Shown: piece after piece, positions 52,946 through 60,961 of the stretch
Layout of the letters: each line of letters starts with the position of its first letter
Position numbering within the stretch: position 1 is the first letter of the stretch
Source: Endozoicomonas sp. SCSIO W0465
GTDB taxonomy: Bacteria; Pseudomonadota; Gammaproteobacteria; Pseudomonadales; Endozoicomonadaceae
NCBI RefSeq assembly: GCF_023716865.1
Contig: NZ_CP092417.1
Coordinates: 3,760,001-3,824,000, forward strand
Direction of reading: 5' to 3'
DNA: 64,000 nucleotides
The notes under the pieces: generated by a model
The model's input: only the letters and a program-made list of their open reading frames with translations
What the model was told of the DNA's origin: nothing
The model's database searches: none
Made by a program: the position numbers and the translations under genes

Positions 52946-53677
52946 TCAATAAGCCGCTGAAATCCCCCGCTGATCAAACTCTGCCTTGATCGCATCCAGC
53001 TGTTCAGTTGACGGTGGTCGTACTGTTTCCAGCTCATAACGCTCTTTAAAGGCATCCCATTTATGCACCCCCAGGCTGTGGTAAGGCAGGATTTCCACCT
53101 TCTCAACACAGTCCATTTTCTGCACCATATCGGCCAGCATGGCGGCATAGAGCGGATCAACGGTATACCCCTCCACCACTACATAGCGGATCCAGGTTGG
53201 CTTTTTCAGCTGCTGCAGATACATGGCAAAATTACGGGTGTACTTACCAGTAACATACGTCAGCTTCTGGTGCATCTCTTCATTCATATGCTTGATATCC
53301 AGAAGCACAAGATCAGTGTATGACAGCAAACGCTCAATATCCGGGGTGATGTGCCTGGCAAATCCATTCGTATCCAGACAGGTATGAAAACCATGGGCTT
53401 TAAGCGCCTTGAAAAGATCAGCAACAAACTCTGCCTGAAGCAGTGGCTCCCCCCCCGTCACGGTGACACCACCGGTCAGAAAGTTCTTCACCTTGAGGAT
53501 CTTTTCCAGAACCTCCTCATGACTGAGCACCTCTCCGCCTTCACGCAGATCCCAGGTATCCCGATTATGGCAGTAGCGACAGCGCATATGACAGCCCTGC
53601 ATAAACACCACAAAACGGATACCCGGCCCGTCTACCGTGCCAAATGAGTCCATGGAATGGACACGACCAAGGGACAT
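52946..53677 (-). CDS. pflA: Pyruvate formate-lyase activating enzyme PflA
   Basis: Radical-SAM enzyme that installs the glycyl radical on PflB. ATG 53677 is chosen because aggagg sits 5 bases upstream; it gives 243 residues, close to E. coli PflA (246). The longer frame from 53758 crosses the terminator hairpin. Motifs are the TVDGPGIRFVVFMQG start region, the SAM cluster CHMRCRYCHNRDTW (CxxxCxxC), and the GGVTVTGGEPLLQ loop. It lies 129 bp downstream of pflB, separated by a hairpin that should lower its expression relative to pflB. Confidence 0.95.
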   Translation of the reverse strand: MSLGRVHSMDSFGTVDGPGIRFVVFMQGCHMRCRYCHNRDTWDLREGGEVLSHEEVLEKILKVKNFLTGGVTVTGGEPLLQAEFVADLFKALKAHGFHTCLDTNGFARHITPDIERLLSYTDLVLLDIKHMNEEMHQKLTYVTGKYTRNFAMYLQQLKKPTWIRYVVVEGYTVDPLYAAMLADMVQKMDCVEKVEILPYHSLGVHKWDAFKERYELETVRPPSTEQLDAIKAEFDQRGISAAY

Positions 53678-53756
53678 GGCGACCCTCCTATTTACCCAAC
53701 GTGTCTCTGTAAAAAGCAGATCACTGTCTTTTACAAAAAACCTGAATGCCATTAGC

Positions 53757-53784
53757 AAAAAAGGCCAGCAGAGCTGGCCTTTTA
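53757..53784 (-). terminator. Hairpin between pflB and pflA
   Basis: A stem ggccagc/gctggcc with loop aga, extended by flanking A/T pairs, is followed on the minus strand by ttttgc. It lies 22 bp after the pflB stop and likely ends most pflB transcripts, leaving pflA on read-through or its own promoter. Confidence 0.8.
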
Positions 53785-53806
53785 GAGATTAATACTAGCG
53801 CTTATA

Positions 53807-56089
53807 TTACAGCGAGCCAGTAAAGGTACGGGTGATAACGTCACGCTGCTGCTCTGGTGTCAGAGAGTTAAAGCGCACCGCATAACCGGACACACGGATG
53901 GTCAGAGAAGGATACTTCTCAGGGTTCTCCATGGCATCTTCCAGCATTTCACGGTTCATGACGTTTACGTTCAGATGCTGACCGCCCTCATGGCCTTTGT
54001 CGTTATGGAAGTAGCCATCCATCAGACCAACCAGGTTCTTGCGACGACCTTCATCATCCTTGCCCAGCGCCTTTGGCACGATAGAGAAGGTGTAGGAAAT
54101 ACCGTCCTTCGCATAGGCAAATGGCAGCTTGGCAACAGAGCTCAGGGAAGCAACCGCACCACTGGTATCACGACCGTGCATGGGGTTGGCACCCGGGCCA
54201 AATGGCTGACCTGCACGACGACCGTCTGGAGTTGTACCGGTCTTCTTGCCGTAAACCACGTTAGAGGTAATGGTCAGAACAGACTGGGTCGGGATCGCAT
54301 CGCGATACATCTTGTGAGAAGCGACCTTCTTCATGAAGGACTCAACCAGCTCACAGGCGATGGTATCAACACGCTCTTCGTTGTTACCAAATTTCGGAAA
54401 ATCACCTTCAATTTCGAAGTCGATGGCAATGCCGTCTTCATCACGCACCGGTTTGACTTTGGCGTATTTGATGGCAGAAAGAGAGTCAGCCGCAACGGAC
54501 AGACCAGCAATACCACAAGCCATAGTACGAATAACATCACGATCATGCAGGGCCATCTGAGAAGCCTCATAAGAGTACTTGTCGTGCATGTAGTGAATAC
54601 AGTTCAGGGCAGTCACATACTGAGTTGCCAGCCAATCCATGAGCTTATCAAAACGCGCATAGACATCGTCATAATCCAGGTATTCAGAGGTGATCTTGTC
54701 GGTTTTTGGACCAATCTGAACTTTCAGTTTCTCGTCAATACCGCCATTAATGGCGTAAAGCAATGTCTTGCCCAAGTTGGCGCGAGCACCAAAGAACTGC
54801 ATCTGCTTGCCAACGATCATGGGCGATACACAGCAGGCAATTGCGTAATCATCGCTGTCCATATCAGGACGCATCAGATCATCGTTTTCGTACTGGATAG
54901 AGCTGGTATCGATAGACACCTTGGCACAGTACTCCTTGAAGCCCATGGGCAGCTGCTCAGACCACAGAACCGTGATATTTGGCTCTGGAGATGGACCCAT
55001 GGTGTACATGGTATTCAGGAAACGGAACGCGTTCCGGGTAACCAGTGTACGGCCGTCAAGGCCCATGCCACCGATGGACTCAGTTGCCCAGATTGGGTCG
55101 CCAGAGAACAGCTGATCGTATTCAGGCGTACGCAGGAAGCGAACCATACGCAGCTTCATCACGAAGTGGTCAATCATTTCCTGGGCATCAGTTTCAGTGA
55201 TCTTGCCCGCTTCCAGGTCACGCTGGATATAGATATCCAAGAAAGTAGCCGTACGACCAAGGGACATAGCCGCGCCATTCTGAGACTTGACCGCTGCCAG
55301 GTAACCAAAGTAAGTCCACTGCACTGCTTCACGAGCAGAAGTAGCTGGACCACTGATATCACAATCGTACTTGGCCGCCATCTCCTTGATCTGCATCAAG
55401 GCCTTGATCTGCTCCATGATCTCTTCACGGAGCTGAATAGTGCGCTCAAGATTTTCGCCAGAGGTCAGGGCATTATCCAGGGACTTATGCTGGGCTTTCT
55501 TGTCGACAATCAGTCGGTCAATGCCGTACAGAGCGATTCGGCGGTAGTCACCGATAATACGACCACGTCCATAGGCATCAGGCAGTCCCGTGATAACACC
55601 AGACTTACGACAGTTACGAATGTCCGCAGTGTAAACATCGAAAACACCAGCATTGTGGGTCTTGCGATATTCAGTGAAAATTTTGTTAACCATGTCGTCC
55701 AGCTTACGGCCATAAACTTCGCAGGACGTTTCCACCATACGGATACCACCGTTGGCAATAATGGCACGCTTTAATGGTTTCTCAGTCTGCAAACCAACGA
55801 TGGTTTCCAGATCTTTATTGATGTAGCCAGCATCATGAGAAGTAATGGTGGATGGCAGATCGGTATCGAAATCCAGAGGCGCGTGAGTGCGGTTCTCTTC
55901 CCTGATACCTTCCATAACATCAGCCCAGAGCTTGTCTGTTGCTTCAGTAGAACCGGCCAGGAAGGAACTGTCACCCTCGTAAGGGGTGTAGTTTTTCTGG
56001 ATAAAATCACGAACATTGATGTTTTCTGACCAGTCACCGGAAGTGAATCCTTCCCATGCTACTGGCAGTTCGCTGGTGGTTACAGTCAT
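53807..56089 (-). CDS. pflB: Formate C-acetyltransferase (pyruvate formate-lyase) PflB
   Basis: Anaerobic glycyl-radical enzyme that splits pyruvate with CoA to acetyl-CoA and formate. It has 760 residues, the same length as E. coli PflB. Catalytic Cys pair in YAIACCVSPMIVGKQ; the glycyl radical site is G735 in RVSGYAVRFNSLTPEQQRD. FGPGANPMHGRDTSGAVASL and SIVPKALGKDDEGRRKNLV are also diagnostic. A perfect FNR box lies about 90 bp upstream. It is followed by pflA; no focA formate channel gene is present on either side, which is unusual for pfl loci. Confidence 0.97.
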   Translation of the reverse strand: MTVTTSELPVAWEGFTSGDWSENINVRDFIQKNYTPYEGDSSFLAGSTEATDKLWADVMEGIREENRTHAPLDFDTDLPSTITSHDAGYINKDLETIVGLQTEKPLKRAIIANGGIRMVETSCEVYGRKLDDMVNKIFTEYRKTHNAGVFDVYTADIRNCRKSGVITGLPDAYGRGRIIGDYRRIALYGIDRLIVDKKAQHKSLDNALTSGENLERTIQLREEIMEQIKALMQIKEMAAKYDCDISGPATSAREAVQWTYFGYLAAVKSQNGAAMSLGRTATFLDIYIQRDLEAGKITETDAQEMIDHFVMKLRMVRFLRTPEYDQLFSGDPIWATESIGGMGLDGRTLVTRNAFRFLNTMYTMGPSPEPNITVLWSEQLPMGFKEYCAKVSIDTSSIQYENDDLMRPDMDSDDYAIACCVSPMIVGKQMQFFGARANLGKTLLYAINGGIDEKLKVQIGPKTDKITSEYLDYDDVYARFDKLMDWLATQYVTALNCIHYMHDKYSYEASQMALHDRDVIRTMACGIAGLSVAADSLSAIKYAKVKPVRDEDGIAIDFEIEGDFPKFGNNEERVDTIACELVESFMKKVASHKMYRDAIPTQSVLTITSNVVYGKKTGTTPDGRRAGQPFGPGANPMHGRDTSGAVASLSSVAKLPFAYAKDGISYTFSIVPKALGKDDEGRRKNLVGLMDGYFHNDKGHEGGQHLNVNVMNREMLEDAMENPEKYPSLTIRVSGYAVRFNSLTPEQQRDVITRTFTGSL

Positions 56090-56755
56090 ACTAAGAGGCT
56101 CCTGCTAAGTTGGAGAATTCTTTGGGAATGCTGCTCCCGGGTCAGTCAGACTGCATATGGATATTGCGGTGACACCAACTTGATCTGCATCAATGTAAGA
56201 AAATCATTGTCGGCGTATTGTTTGCCCATCTCGCGGAGAGATTAAACTGTGACAGCACATCATCACAAAAGTCTCTCGCCTTATATGGTCATACCGCACG
56301 TGTAAAGCTGGCCAACCCGGTGAATAAGAAATAATTGCCATCAAATTATCGCATATACGACAATTCCACCATCAGTGCTAATACCTATTAATCATAAAAT
56401 TAAAAGAACAAATTCCAACATGAATTAACAAAAGAGATATAGCAACTTAATTTTATTAAGTATCCCTTAATTAGCAAAAAATAGTTATTACCAATAGTCC
56501 AACATTCAAAAAAATTATGAAATCAATCAACGATCTATTTTTATGAATGCTATTCTATGTTTCTATTAATTCTATTTCAATTCGCTTTTTAAAATAATTA
56601 ACGACACTAACATTATACTGTTAACGTTTGTTGTCGTTCCTCAAGAGAGTTTTAAGTAGTGTTACCTATTCATACCGAAAATGGGTTTGTCTAACATCGT
56701 CAACCAAATAAAGACATTTTATCCATTTCTGGGAGAGGATTAACAGGAGGTAGTT
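56090..56755. other. Long AT-rich divergent regulatory region upstream of pflB
   Basis: About 665 bp separating pflB and the small plus-strand gene at 56756. The section at 56340-56640 is very AT-rich with many short A and T tracts, suggesting bent DNA or binding by nucleoid proteins. The FNR box at 56180-56193 lies on the pflB side. I see no gene. Confidence 0.5.
56180..56193 (-). promoter_or_regulatory. FNR box upstream of pflB
   Basis: ttgatctgcatcaa is an exact match to the FNR consensus TTGAT-N4-ATCAA, 91 bp upstream of the pflB start. FNR activates pfl genes under anaerobiosis in enterics; the same control is inferred here. Confidence 0.75.
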
Positions 56756-57226
56756 ATGAGCAAATATATTTACACAACTATTTACGAGCAATTCACAGGC
56801 CTGAAGCCACCCGAGCCAAAAGATCACAAACCACGTCGCCGCAGAGGTTACGGTCATCCTTACCGTATGCGCCTGAATATGCAGGAAGGTTCTGCCCAGA
56901 ATAGTGAACTACTTTCTGACCGGGATTCGGACAGGGACATGTATGAGGTGCCTGTTGCCGTTTTTCAGCCATCGGTGACAAAGCAGTCTGTACGCAGGTT
57001 TTCGTCCAGCGGTCAGAGCTATCGCAGCGGTAACAGCAGCTCTTTAGGCGGTTCCATGGGTAGCAGCTCAATGAATAGCACTATGAACTGCAGGTCAGCT
57101 GCGCCTGAAGAACGCCATAGCAACACTGAACCCAAGGTAACTTACAAAAAGCGCCGCCAGTATGGGCCATCAAGCCTCAGTATTGGCTCAATGAGCAGAG
57201 ACAGCAACGACAACTCTGATTATTGA
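56756..57226 (+). CDS. Small unknown protein with basic N-terminus and Ser-rich tail
   Basis: A 156-residue protein, function unknown, with a strong ribosome-binding site (aggagg, 5 bases from ATG). Residues 1-40 are Tyr- and Arg-rich (KYIYTTIYEQF, KPRRRRGYGHPYRMR). The middle is Ser/Gly/Met-rich low complexity (RSGNSSSLGGSMGSSSMNS), and a second basic patch (YKKRRQYG) lies near the end. There is no signal peptide or membrane segment. It is divergent from pflB across a long AT-rich region. The two basic clusters could bind nucleic acid or act as nuclear signals; neither is shown. Confidence 0.6.
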   Translation: MSKYIYTTIYEQFTGLKPPEPKDHKPRRRRGYGHPYRMRLNMQEGSAQNSELLSDRDSDRDMYEVPVAVFQPSVTKQSVRRFSSSGQSYRSGNSSSLGGSMGSSSMNSTMNCRSAAPEERHSNTEPKVTYKKRRQYGPSSLSIGSMSRDSNDNSDY

Positions 57227-57280
57227 GTTTCCTTTTTCTATTGGTTGTTTTTGAATACTGACACTACCCACTGAGTTTAC

Positions 57281-57336
57281 CCAGCCGAGCTTGTCCAGCC
57301 GAGCTTATCCAGCCGAGCTTATCCAGCCGAGCCGAT
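57281..57336. repeat. 14-bp x4 tandem repeat
   Basis: Four consecutive units of ccagccgagcttat (with minor changes in the first and last) lie between the 56756-57226 gene and its terminator. Non-coding. Confidence 0.9.
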
Positions 57337-57364
57337 TTACTATTTTTATCGGATTGTTTTAACC

Positions 57365-57388
57365 AAAGGCCCATGTTTCAGGGCCTTT
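57365..57388. terminator. Hairpin between the small unknown gene and mgsA
   Basis: An 8-bp perfect stem aaaggccc/gggccttt with an 8-base loop lies between two converging genes. It probably serves as a terminator for the plus-strand gene and for mgsA. Confidence 0.65.
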
Positions 57389-57860
57389 GCGCTTTCTTTG
57401 AAAGCATAAAATCACAACGTTCTTTGCTGTAGATAGCTGTCATAATCCGGAATATGTCGGTTATGTGGCTGACCAAGCAAGTCTGACGAGAATATGTAAT
57501 CCGCAGAGCTCTGGTTACAGGCAACCGGAATATTCCATACCGCAGCGATTCTTAACAACGCCTTCACATCCGGATCATGGGGCATTGGCTCAAACGGGTC
57601 CCAGAAAAATACCAGCAGATCCAGTTTGCATTCAGAAATCAATGCACCGATCTGCTGGTCTCCACCTAACGGACCACTGATAAACTTGGTGACCGGCATG
57701 GATAGCTCTTTTTCAAGAAGACTTCCTGTGGTGCCGGTGGCAAAAAGGTCATGACCCAGCAGTTTTTCTTTATGACGCAGACTCCACCGCACCAACTCCC
57801 CTTTCTTATTATCATGAGCGACCAGCGCAATGCGCTTTTTAGATGAAACACTGTATTCTT

Positions 57861-59387
57861 CTCGACTTTAGAGTCTGTATAAAACGATAATTCGGTCAGC
57901 TTTTTATAGTGAAGCAAGCCGAAATCAGTGAACTGTTTTTCCAAGTTCGTTATTACTTCCGTTTTTTGCCTAAAAGCCTTTAGTTATGCTGCTTCTGAAT
58001 TATCCGGTATTAACTGGTCGATCAGATCGCGAAAATTGAACTCATATTTTTGCTTATATCTGTTCCAGCCCTTGCGAATAGAGAACCTCGGAATAATTCC
58101 TGAAAGAGCAATTTTCATCATGCCTGCAGTGGTTGTATCCGGGCTTCTCCAGGGTATCCGAGAAATATTCAGACATGCCTGATTTTTACAAACGGTTAAT
58201 AACTGCAATAATGCATAGCCTGCCATTTTCAAATGCATCCATCGAAGCAGTGTTCGCAATTTCTGCTGCCATAAATGGCAACAGCCAAAAGCATGTTTGA
58301 GTTGGTGAAACATTGGCTCTACCGGCCATCTCCGGGAATAGGCACGAAGCACCTCCAGTCCCTCAAGTTCCGGATTGGTCGAGATGAATATTCTGCTTTC
58401 GGTCAGACCTTTGTCATTTTCAAAGCGACTCCAGACGACGCGTACTTCACGACCTTTAAGGAATCTGGCGCGACAGATCAGGGTACGATAACGTATTTTG
58501 CGAAATTTGCCGTACATCCATACTGTTGCTTTTTCTTCCGGCAGTTTCTTAACCTGTTCTGTCGTCATCTTGATGCCGTACTTTTTTGGGCGCCCTCGCT
58601 TCTTTACGGTGGGTGCTGGCGGCAAAGCATAGAGGGCCCGATTTGAAGGTATCTGACCAACAACTTCTATGTTCATTTCCAGAGCTGGCTTTATCAGTGT
58701 CCAGTTCATATACCAGCAATCGGTTAGCAGGCGTAGCACTCGATCCTTCACTTCATTGCGTACCACCCTGAGCATGGCCACGGCAATTTTCAGTTTGCTG
58801 GTGTTACCTGAAGCTGGTGTCGGAAATGAGATCACCGGTATGGCGGTAAATACTTCATCTGCAGCCCGCTCAAATATGATGGCCAGGGAAACCCAACACT
58901 GCCCCCAGATGTACGTCGGCCGATTACGTTTCTTGCTGTGTTGATGATGTGTACGACAAGCAGGGGCTTTGTCGGAAAACCGTTCGATTACCCAGTCATC
59001 AAGCCCCAGGACCACAGGTTGATTCTCAGGAGCTTTGGAGCAGACCAGACGGATCAAGTGGCGTGCCAAGTTCTTCCATTGCCACTTGCCCTGAGATAGC
59101 CAGTGGTGGTAGCTGCTCCACACACAATGAAAATCAATTGTTAACAACGCCTGTGTAACAAAGCCGTCGGCTGAAAGCATGCAACCGAACAGCAGTTCGC
59201 AGAACGTTGGTACTGCAGTTGATGATAGCGCTCCAGCAAGAAAGGTTGTATATGAAGCGAGCTCCCTGAGGATTACTTGATGATCTGAAGTGAGCATGGC
59301 AACCATCTCGAATTTCGTCATTGGGGATGGTTGCTTTTAGCAGATTATGCGCCGGAACTATTGTGCTCTTAAAACTCTAAAGTCGAG
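57861..59387 (-). mobile_element. IS4-type insertion sequence within mgsA
   Basis: A 1527-bp element with 13-bp perfect terminal inverted repeats (ctcgactttagag at 57861-57873; ctctaaagtcgag at 59375-59387). A 7-bp target duplication, tattctt, flanks it at 57854-57860 and 59388-59394. The intact repeats, duplication and transposase all point to a recent insertion. Confidence 0.92.
57984..59321 (-). CDS. IS4-type DDE transposase
   Basis: A 445-residue transposase of the IS4/IS701-like group. Catalytic Asp regions are VVLGLDDWVIERFSDKAP and LRLLTDCWYMNWTLIKP. The Glu lies in a perfect YREK signature (Y-x2-R-x3-E-x6-K) in AYSRRWPVEPMFHQLKHAFG. A basic hook region, VKKRGRPKKYGIKM, follows the second Asp. 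The frame is complete, and the gene lies within perfect inverted repeats. Confidence 0.93.
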   Translation of the reverse strand: MTKFEMVAMLTSDHQVILRELASYTTFLAGALSSTAVPTFCELLFGCMLSADGFVTQALLTIDFHCVWSSYHHWLSQGKWQWKNLARHLIRLVCSKAPENQPVVLGLDDWVIERFSDKAPACRTHHQHSKKRNRPTYIWGQCWVSLAIIFERAADEVFTAIPVISFPTPASGNTSKLKIAVAMLRVVRNEVKDRVLRLLTDCWYMNWTLIKPALEMNIEVVGQIPSNRALYALPPAPTVKKRGRPKKYGIKMTTEQVKKLPEEKATVWMYGKFRKIRYRTLICRARFLKGREVRVVWSRFENDKGLTESRIFISTNPELEGLEVLRAYSRRWPVEPMFHQLKHAFGCCHLWQQKLRTLLRWMHLKMAGYALLQLLTVCKNQACLNISRIPWRSPDTTTAGMMKIALSGIIPRFSIRKGWNRYKQKYEFNFRDLIDQLIPDNSEAA

Positions 59388-59476
59388 TATTCTTTATAAA
59401 GCATGAAGTACTTCTCTACTTTTTCAGCGAAAAAATATAAAAATGAAAAGCGCTATATTCTCATTGAATAAAAAAA

Positions 59477-59508
59477 AATGCGACGACTTCTCTCGAAATC
59501 ATCGCATT
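59477..59508 (-). terminator. Terminator of the oadGAB operon
   Basis: On the minus strand, 34 bp after the oadB stop, aatgcgatgattt folds against aagtcgtcgcatt with two mismatches and a cgagag loop, followed by a run of T residues. Confidence 0.8.
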
Positions 59509-59541
59509 AGCTTTTTACTACTATTTTTTGACAGAAAAACA

Positions 59542-60840
59542 TCATGACAGGTATTTAATCATCACCCCCGCTGCTACCGCTGAACCAATAACACCTGCCA
59601 CGTTGGGCCCCATGGCGTGCATCAGCAGGAAATTCTGTGGATTCGCCTCAAGCCCCATTTTGTTAGAAACCCTGGCAGCCATGGGTACTGCTGACACCCC
59701 GGCCGAGCCAATCAATGGGTTAACCTTGGTAGACGACACTCGATTCATCAGCTTCGCCATCAGAACGCCACTGGCAGTACCGATACAGAATGCCACAACC
59801 CCCAGCGCCAGAATCCCCAGAGTTTCCAGCTGCAGAAACTTGTCGGCACTCAGCTTTGAACCAACGGACAACCCAAGGAAGATGGTGGTGATGTTAATCA
59901 GCGCATTTTGTGCTGTATCAGAAAGGCGCTCAACCACGCCACACTCTCTCATCAGGTTACCAAAACAGAACATCCCCAGCAGTGGAGCCGCATCGGGCAG
60001 TAACAGGGCCACCAGCACCAGCAACAAGATCGGGAAAACCACCTTTTCCGTTTTATTGACCGGTCGCAGCTGCGTCATCACAATCTTGCGCTCCTCAACC
60101 GTCGTTAACGCTTTCATAATCGGTGGCTGAATCAGAGGCACCAGCGCCATATAAGAGTAAGCAGCAACCGCAATGGCGCCCAGCAGGTGAGGAGCCAACA
60201 CGCTGGAGACATAAATCGCAGTCGGGCCATCGGCACCACCAATAATACCGATAGCAGCGGCATCAGCCAGACTGAAATTCATAAGCCCCATTGAACTCAA
60301 TACGATAGCACCAAATACGGTGGCAAAAATACCGAACTGAGCAGCAGCACCCAGAAACAGCGTTTTTGGATTAGCCAGCAACGGACCAAAATCCGTCATG
60401 GCACCAACCCCCATAAAAATCACCAAAGGAGCAACGCCACTGCCAATGGCCACGCTGTAAAACTGATAGAGGACACCGTTAACGTACCCGGCATCCGCAA
60501 CAATATTACCCACTAGCGTCCGGGTTGCTGCATTTGCTCCATTGTACAAGTCATAAAGCTGATCCGGGGCAACAGAAGCACTGCCCAGCGCTTCAGCCAA
60601 CGCCTGCATCACCACAGGGTTAGCCATATGAAGCGCCTGTTCAATGGCTGAAAACGCCAGACCAGCCTGGGGAATATTGGCCAGAATACCGCCAAAACCA
60701 ATAGGCACCAGCAGCAAAGGCTCAAATTGCTTGCGGATGGCCAGATAGAGCAACCCAAAGCCCACCAGAATCATGACAGACTCTCCGGCGGTAAGGTTGT
60801 ATAACCCGGAGCCCTCCCAGAGCGTTAATAGCTTTTCCAT
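59542..60840 (-). CDS. oadB: Oxaloacetate decarboxylase Na+ pump, beta subunit
   Basis: Inner-membrane subunit that decarboxylates the carboxybiotin delivered by OadA and pumps Na+ out. The 432-residue protein has about eleven helices and the conserved Asp-containing signatures of the family: GVGAMTDFGPLLANPKTLFLGAA, AIGIIGGADGPTAIYVSSVLAPHLL and the C-terminal NKMGLEANPQNFLLMHAMGPN. Lies 121 bp after oadA. Confidence 0.96.
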   Translation of the reverse strand: MEKLLTLWEGSGLYNLTAGESVMILVGFGLLYLAIRKQFEPLLLVPIGFGGILANIPQAGLAFSAIEQALHMANPVVMQALAEALGSASVAPDQLYDLYNGANAATRTLVGNIVADAGYVNGVLYQFYSVAIGSGVAPLVIFMGVGAMTDFGPLLANPKTLFLGAAAQFGIFATVFGAIVLSSMGLMNFSLADAAAIGIIGGADGPTAIYVSSVLAPHLLGAIAVAAYSYMALVPLIQPPIMKALTTVEERKIVMTQLRPVNKTEKVVFPILLLVLVALLLPDAAPLLGMFCFGNLMRECGVVERLSDTAQNALINITTIFLGLSVGSKLSADKFLQLETLGILALGVVAFCIGTASGVLMAKLMNRVSSTKVNPLIGSAGVSAVPMAARVSNKMGLEANPQNFLLMHAMGPNVAGVIGSAVAAGVMIKYLS

Positions 60841-60925
60841 GGCATTTTTTCTCTACAAGACCTTTTTCTTCATAAGAGTTCTTCACAAGAGTTCTTTATA
60901 AAAGTTCTTTATAAGAGCTCTTGAT

Positions 60926-60949
60926 AAGGAGCCTCCAGCCGAGGCTTCC
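60926..60949 (-). repeat. Hairpin in the oadA-oadB gap
   Basis: Between oadA and oadB, gaagcctc and gaggctcc form a stem around cggctg on the minus strand. No T-tract follows closely. It may slow RNA decay or set the ratio of OadA to OadB. The same gap also contains several copies of an (a)agagttctt-like motif. Confidence 0.5.
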
Positions 60950-60961
60950 CTATAGTTTTTA

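Larger units (their letters stand above)
57412..59404 (-). pseudogene. mgsA: Methylglyoxal synthase, split by an IS4-type element
   Basis: MgsA makes methylglyoxal from dihydroxyacetone phosphate. Reading across the insertion, the gene starts at ATG 59404 (codons MLYKE, 59404-59390), is interrupted at the IS, and resumes at 57853 as YSVSSKKRIALVAHDNKKGE. It continues through ATGTTGSLLEKE, FISGPLGGDQQIGALISE, FFWDPFEPMPHDPDVKALLR (catalytic Asp region) and WNIPVACNQSSAD to the stop at 57412. Removing the IS and one 7-bp copy restores one open frame of about 150 codons, the normal MgsA length. Two partial frames remain in the current sequence (57412-57795 and 57666-57944 in another register). 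An internal start might give a truncated protein lacking the first strand, probably inactive. Confidence 0.92.

Noticed and set aside
53975..55774. 599-codon plus-strand frame antisense to pflB
   Set aside because: A long shadow frame caused by the codon bias of pflB; the peptide has no domain pattern.
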